Below are positions 59,324 to 64,000 of a DNA stretch of 64,000 nucleotides, one piece after another. Made by a program: the position numbers and the translations under genes. Each line of letters opens with the position of its first letter. Position 1 is the stretch's first letter. The stretch comes from Polytrichum commune. Lineage: Eukaryota; Streptophyta; Polytrichopsida; Polytrichales; Polytrichaceae. The notes below the pieces were generated by a model that did no database searches, was not told where the DNA came from, and saw only the letters and a list, made by a program, of their open reading frames with translations. The stretch lies in assembly GCA_950295325.1 (NCBI GenBank), contig OX485805.1:37437501-37501500 (forward strand), written 5' to 3'.

Positions 59324-60380
59324 ATTGAGGTCGAAGGAGGAGGAAGAGGAGGGTTTGGGTGTGGTCGGAGACACAGACAAGGTGACTCTTGGGTTGGTAG
59401 CTTCAGAAGACTTTTCCTTCTGTAAACCTGTGATCCCATTTTCCCAAAACAGGAGGTTGAGTCTGCGTGCATCGGGAGCATTGAATACAATGACTACTAT
59501 TTGCTTTTAGAAATCAAAAGATCGGAAATGAAGATGCGAGATTGCTTATCCATGAGCAGGTAGCAATCTTGCCTGGAATTCTGAAGGAGAAAGAAGAGGC
59601 ATGGTCTTTACCGATCAGCAGAGTGAGGACATCGACGGAATGAGCGCATGCAAATGACCTCCCAAAACAGATTATGAATTCATATAGAGTTCATGGGACC
59701 CAAATGCTGAGGAAGATACCAGGTTTAACTTATTATCCAGTGATTCTTAAGATGATGTTTTGGAACGAACTCTTGGTACAGAACGTTAGGTAAGAGACTT
59801 GCAAATTTCGGAGGGAGTGGGCAAGAGAGGAGGAAGAGGTGGACAACAAACCTAACAAGAAACGGTTAGGTGAAGGAACACCAAAACCCTCATTACCTAC
59901 GAACCTAACATATCCTTTCAACAGATCAGTTATTCCTACAACCCAACAATGTGCGGAATACGTGTCCCTAGTTGTAGAGGGCAAAGTTGCACTATTTAGA
60001 AAAACCTTTGGCACTGGTTGTCGCCAAATCGCCTACAGATAGTTTCATGTGAGGATACCATGGAGAAGAGCAACACCGCTCCGCTTTGAGCCTGGATACC
60101 AAGGCCTTCCGGAGCATAGGGTGTCAGATCACCCGGAGAATCTGTGTAACCAGAATGGTTGTTGCACTATTTAAGCCTGTCCCTCAAAGAATCCACTTGA
60201 TGGAAAACTCATATTTAGGAAGTGAAATTGTGAAAGCCACAGTTTGTGCAAGTACCCGAAGTACTTTACATGAACATATAATTACGCAGGGTGAGAGCCC
60301 ACAAATCAAATAATCTTTCAGGTAACTTGGAGAACCAGGTCATAAAGCCAAGAGAAGGAACGTGCCAAGAATGCACTTTT
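59324..60380. other. Leader and upstream region of the glycosyltransferase gene
   Basis: A minus-strand CTATATGAA near 59680 is a weak TATA candidate. The leader contains out-of-frame ATGs (for example one near 59445 opening a frame MGSQVYRRKSLL that overlaps the main frame). Beyond about 59700 I see no coding signal. Confidence 0.35.
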
Positions 60381-60454
60381 ATGCATTCTAAAGCATAAAG
60401 TGCATTCTAAAGCATAAAGAATGCACTTTGTGCACTTTATGCTTTAGAATGCAT
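60381..60454. repeat. Perfect 24-bp inverted repeat (hairpin)
   Basis: The arm at 60381-60404 (starting ATGCATTCTAAAGCATAAAG) is exactly complementary to 60431-60454, with a 26-nt loop that itself repeats arm sequence. The phrase CTTGGAGAACCAG occurs on both sides (about 60327 and 60455), so the hairpin segment looks inserted or duplicated. Confidence 0.9.
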
Positions 60455-60466
60455 CTTGGAGAACCA

Positions 60467-61070
60467 GATCACTTAGTGCATTTTAAAAACGATGTGCAGC
60501 TTAATATAGAGAGGATTAAAATCATTTGAAATAAAAATTATAAAGGAATTCCAAATAATGAAGGGGCCATTAAATGTAGACAATCCCATTATAAGTAAGG
60601 TAGATGGACATAAAACGTGGGCCATTCTTTTTTTGTAAAATTAATATAAGGGTTGAAGATAAGGATCCTAGGATGTATGTTTAGTATGGTATGTAAATGG
60701 GTTTAGGACTCACGGGGATGGATGATAATTGGTATTACTTTGCTATGGTCTCCTACGTGTTTTCTTCATAACTTTGTTTGCAATGGTATTACTGTTTGCA
60801 CTCTTCTTTGTTTTCATGCTTTCCCTCAACACTCGTCAATTGCGTTAGGAAGTAGATTAGTTTTATTACTTAAAAGGAATATAGAGTACAAAAAATTGCA
60901 GTGACTTGGACAATATAAGTAATGAAAGGGTGTAAACAAATGGGCCATTTTTGAAATTTAAGTAATTATAGGGAGGCTTTAATTCAACCCTTGAAGGTAA
61001 ATAGCCCCAAAACAAAAAACCCCCAGCCGCACGTGGTGCACAAAAATGCCTTAGAGTGATCTACCCGTGG
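60467..61070. mobile_element. TIR element D, copy 2
   Basis: Nearly identical to 34935-35497 through most of its length (shared AATAATGAAGGGGCCATTAA and CAGCCGCACGTGGTGCACAA). The outer part of the left terminus is missing. There is an extra segment of about 50 bp near 60688-60740 that copy 1 lacks. Confidence 0.8.
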
Positions 61071-61103
61071 CCAAGGAGAGTTGGGCAAAGAACTGCTTGC
61101 AAG

Positions 61104-61552
61104 TGTTAGAGAATTAGAATTAAAGACAATATGATGTATTAACCATATGAGGCTTAGGGTGTAAAAGCCATATGATGCTTAGGGTAGAAAGCCATTTGAG
61201 ACTTAGGGTGGATACCCTGGAACCAGGGTATATAGTTTAGTAGTGACCCAGGACTTAACCCGGGTATCTGCAGCTTGAGGCTTTAACACTACAGATTGTA
61301 AACCGGGTATCCTGAGGATATTAGGGAGTTAAGTTAGCTTAGTGCAGTCAAACCCCGGTTATCCCGAGGGTATAAACCTGGACCTCAACTTGTGTAGGTA
61401 TGGCCAGCACGTGGGTGCTTCAGATGGTGACAAGTGGCACTTACTATTATTTATTTATTTTTATACTTATAAATCCCTCTTCTACCATATCAGGTAGCTT
61501 AAGAGAATTGCACCTTTATACTGTCCAAAATACCATCTTTATTCTCTCAACA
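61104..61552 (+). mobile_element. Putative 5' LTR of a Ty1/Copia retrotransposon
   Basis: It starts TGTTAGAG and ends CTCAACA, short inverted ends of the TG...CA kind. A TATA motif (TTATACTTATAAATCCCTC, near 61460) sits in the second half. The following CGTTATCAACATTGG is where a primer-binding site would lie. The 3' LTR is beyond the window, so the borders rest on these signals only. Confidence 0.5.
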
Positions 61553-63035
61553 CGTTATCAACATTGGCCTTACCATTTTCCGACAAATTTTTTTACTTCC
61601 ACAATTTTCTCTACACATCCGGCATAGCAATCTGATAGAATTCGGAATAGTTATACTCATGTGAGGAGACCGAGTGAACACTTGAGTGAATTCTTTAGAT
61701 TCGGCATTACACATATCCGCACGTAGACACATAAGTCTGATAGTATTGTGTTTACATTATTAGATTAGTTATATTACACTCCAAATTTTTCTCTAGCTTT
61801 CACTTTAGAAAGCTCACACTCTTCTCAAATTCTGTCAATCCTCCCTTCCTGAACTGTAATGCTGCCCAATTTTCTTTAGAAAATCACCACATAGGAAGGT
61901 TATGCTGTCAAAATTCATACACAAATTTTAGCTTTACTCTTTCACCTTGTTGTTACTCTGCCAAAATTTTACTAGATTTTTGAACTGTCTGGTTTTTACC
62001 TAATTACTCGGCAACCATATTTTTTACTTTTCCAGTTTTTATCTAAACCTTGTTTTGCTCTGTTTTACTTCTGATTCGGCAAAGTATACCGAAACTTTGC
62101 CGAAAATTTTAAAGATTTCTGCTTAATTTTACTTATAGGCCCAGCAAGCAGATTTTTACTTTCTCAGTTTTACCTAACCCCTATTTTGATGTGTTTTAAT
62201 TATGTTCGGCAAAGACTAATGAAGCTCTACTGAATTTTTTTTACTAACATATTTTGGATATATATATATATATCCATATATATTATATATATATATTCTT
62301 GAACACTAATCTGTTTTGGTTATTCTGTTTTATAAATATATTAATTTTCTAGACTAACTTTTATACTTTCAGTATAAAAACTGTAAGTCTTCTGACTATA
62401 CCCTGTTTATACTAATCTTGTTTATACAAATATATATTATTTGTATATACTCACAAGTTTTCTAAGATATTTTCAGTCTCAAATACTGTAAGTATTCTAC
62501 CTACACCCTGTCCTGTTTTATACAAATATATATTATTTGTATACTTTATCCAGTATATACTAACTTGTTTTCAGCGCATACCCATACTCTGTCTAAATCC
62601 TGTAAGTATTTTGACTTAACTCAGAAGTATTTTATTTCATTCTGTTTTTATCCTGCTTCTATATATATATACTCTGTATATATACCCTGCTTATATACAG
62701 ACATTCTGTCTGTATTCGGTATTCGGTATTCGGTATTTTGTTTTCTGCATACTATCTGCATACTATCTGTATACTGTTTGTATACATTTTATATACTATC
62801 TGCATACTGATAACAGTATTCTGTCCATATACATTACATATATATTGTATTATGTATACTGTCTACAGTACAACATTTTGTATACTTTTTTACTAACCTA
62901 TATAATGTATACCCAGTACAGTATTTTAATTTCAGTATACTGTTTTGTATTCTATCTTTGACGTCTGATATATTCAGTATATCCTAATATACTGAAATAT
63001 TGTTTGTATTTTTGGTATATACATATTCTCTCAAT
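61553..63035 (+). other. Copia leader, low complexity
   Basis: The segment between putative LTR and gag is non-coding. From about 62230 it is dominated by TA-rich words, with TATTCGG repeated three times near 62720-62738 and CATACTATCTG-like repeats to 62810. Confidence 0.45.
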
Positions 63036-63994
63036 ATGCATAGGCATACTAGAGAATCGCGTTCTACGTACCCAGATGTAGTAGAGTCCAGAATTCAAAC
63101 ACTTATGTTTCCACCTCTACATACTGATGGCTCAAATTTCTTAGAGTGGGTCAATGACGCTAGAACAATCTTAAGTGCAGAAGACTTAGCCAACACACTA
63201 CAACCTCCTAAACCTCCTAAACCTTCTACTTCTACTAATGAACCAGAAGAACAGATTCCTGCAGTTTCTAAGTGGAAGGCTTTATTGTTACTACGAAGAC
63301 ACTTGGACCAGGCACTTCGGTTGCAGTACTTGGAGATCGACGACCCAACGGACCTGTGGATACAACTCCATGCTCGTTTTGATCATCAGCAGACCCTCTT
63401 TCTCCCTCAGGCGCGCACGGACTGGATCAACTTGCGCATGCTGGACTTTCCAAACTTTGTGACATTCAACTCGGAGCTTCATCGAATCGTGGCGGAACTT
63501 CGACTTTGCGGTCAAATAGTTACCCTATCCACATTTCCACCTATCACAACAATCTTATCCCAGCATTACCGCAACATGAAGTTCAAGAAGCACGCGAATC
63601 TCATGTCCCACCTCTTGTTAGCGGAGAAGCACCAACATTTACTGCTGAAGAACGCGGAATCCCGACCTGCACGTAAGATCCACATGATTGCTGCCGTTGC
63701 TGTTCATTCTGTTGTTGCTGTGGAGGCACACGTTGCTGAAGCATCTAGAAGGCCGCTGCGAGGTTCTTATCGAAAATCTCAACCCTCACACATGGCAAGA
63801 GCGATGTGCATAAGGGATATGGCAAGAGTGATGTGCATGGCAAGAGAGATGTGCAAGCAATGAGAGATCAACCTAGGCCGAGACCACACCCGTATAAGCC
63901 TAGGAACGATCAGTCTAGACAATTTAAGAGAAATTGTCATAAGTGTGGCGCAAGGGTCATTTCGCTAAGGATTGTAGAGCCCCTCCATATGTAG
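63036..63994 (+). pseudogene. Copia gag, frameshifted, running to the window end
   Basis: From ATG 63036 the frame gives a Ty1/Copia gag (UBN2-like). It contains FLEWVNDARTILSAEDL, then SKWKALLLLRRHLDQALRLQ, DLWIQLHARF, NFVTFNSELHRIVAELRL and HANLMSHLLLAEKHQHLL. The frame is lost before the basic repeat region, because HGKSDVHKGYGKSDVHGKRD lies in another frame. One base is missing inside the zinc knuckle: CHKCGA reads in one frame and GHFAKDC in the next, which together would be C-x2-C-x4-H-x4-C. Protease, integrase and RT would lie beyond 64000. At least two frameshifts make the copy defective unless they are sequence errors. Confidence 0.8.
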
Positions 63995-64000
63995 TTAATA

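Noticed and set aside
59323-59380. Glycosyltransferase start at 59380
   Set aside because: The codon there is TTG; the first in-frame ATG is at 59323.

Overview
This window is nuclear DNA of a land plant. Genes are split by GT-AG introns, intergenic space is AT-rich, and microsatellites, MITEs, LINE and Copia relics are common. One gene is a plant LRR-XI receptor kinase. Another belongs to the PhoPQ-activated pathogenicity-related (PqaA/AprA) family, which I know from bacteria, Dictyostelium, algae and spore-bearing plants but not as a typical seed-plant gene. From this I infer a non-seed plant (moss, liverwort, lycophyte or fern); the exact lineage cannot be read from the sequence.

Layout. 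1-9.4 kb is gene-free and full of small DNA transposons, including a MITE inserted into a member of its own family. 9.56-16.2 kb (minus) is a complete five-exon LRR receptor kinase of the HAESA-like type, with a 5S rRNA-like relic beyond its stop codon and a tandemly duplicated 5' flank. 16.9-18.0 kb (minus) may hold a small unrecognised gene. 18.9-24.3 kb (minus) is a complete 12-exon, 522-aa secreted PqaA-family protein. 24.3-51 kb is intergenic: MITEs, foldbacks, several interspersed repeat families, two decayed copies of a LINE carrying RNase H, CCHC and a restriction-like endonuclease, and a tRNA-like hairpin. 51.4-56.2 kb (plus) is a seven-exon membrane-anchored Kelch-repeat protein. 57.2-59.3 kb (minus) is a two-exon nucleotide-sugar glycosyltransferase whose 3' end converges on the Kelch gene. 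From 61.1 kb to the window end lies the 5' LTR, leader and frameshifted gag of a Ty1/Copia retrotransposon.

The genes do not form a pathway that can be read from the sequence. Three products are predicted to enter the secretory system (receptor kinase, PqaA-like protein, Kelch protein), but adjacency in a plant genome is weak evidence of shared function. A structural theme does recur. The first introns of the receptor kinase, Kelch and glycosyltransferase genes, and of the candidate small gene, carry local tandem duplications. In the receptor kinase and glycosyltransferase genes these copy the splice junction itself.

All exon models were built by hand from reading frame, GT-AG borders and phase, and were not tested against transcripts.
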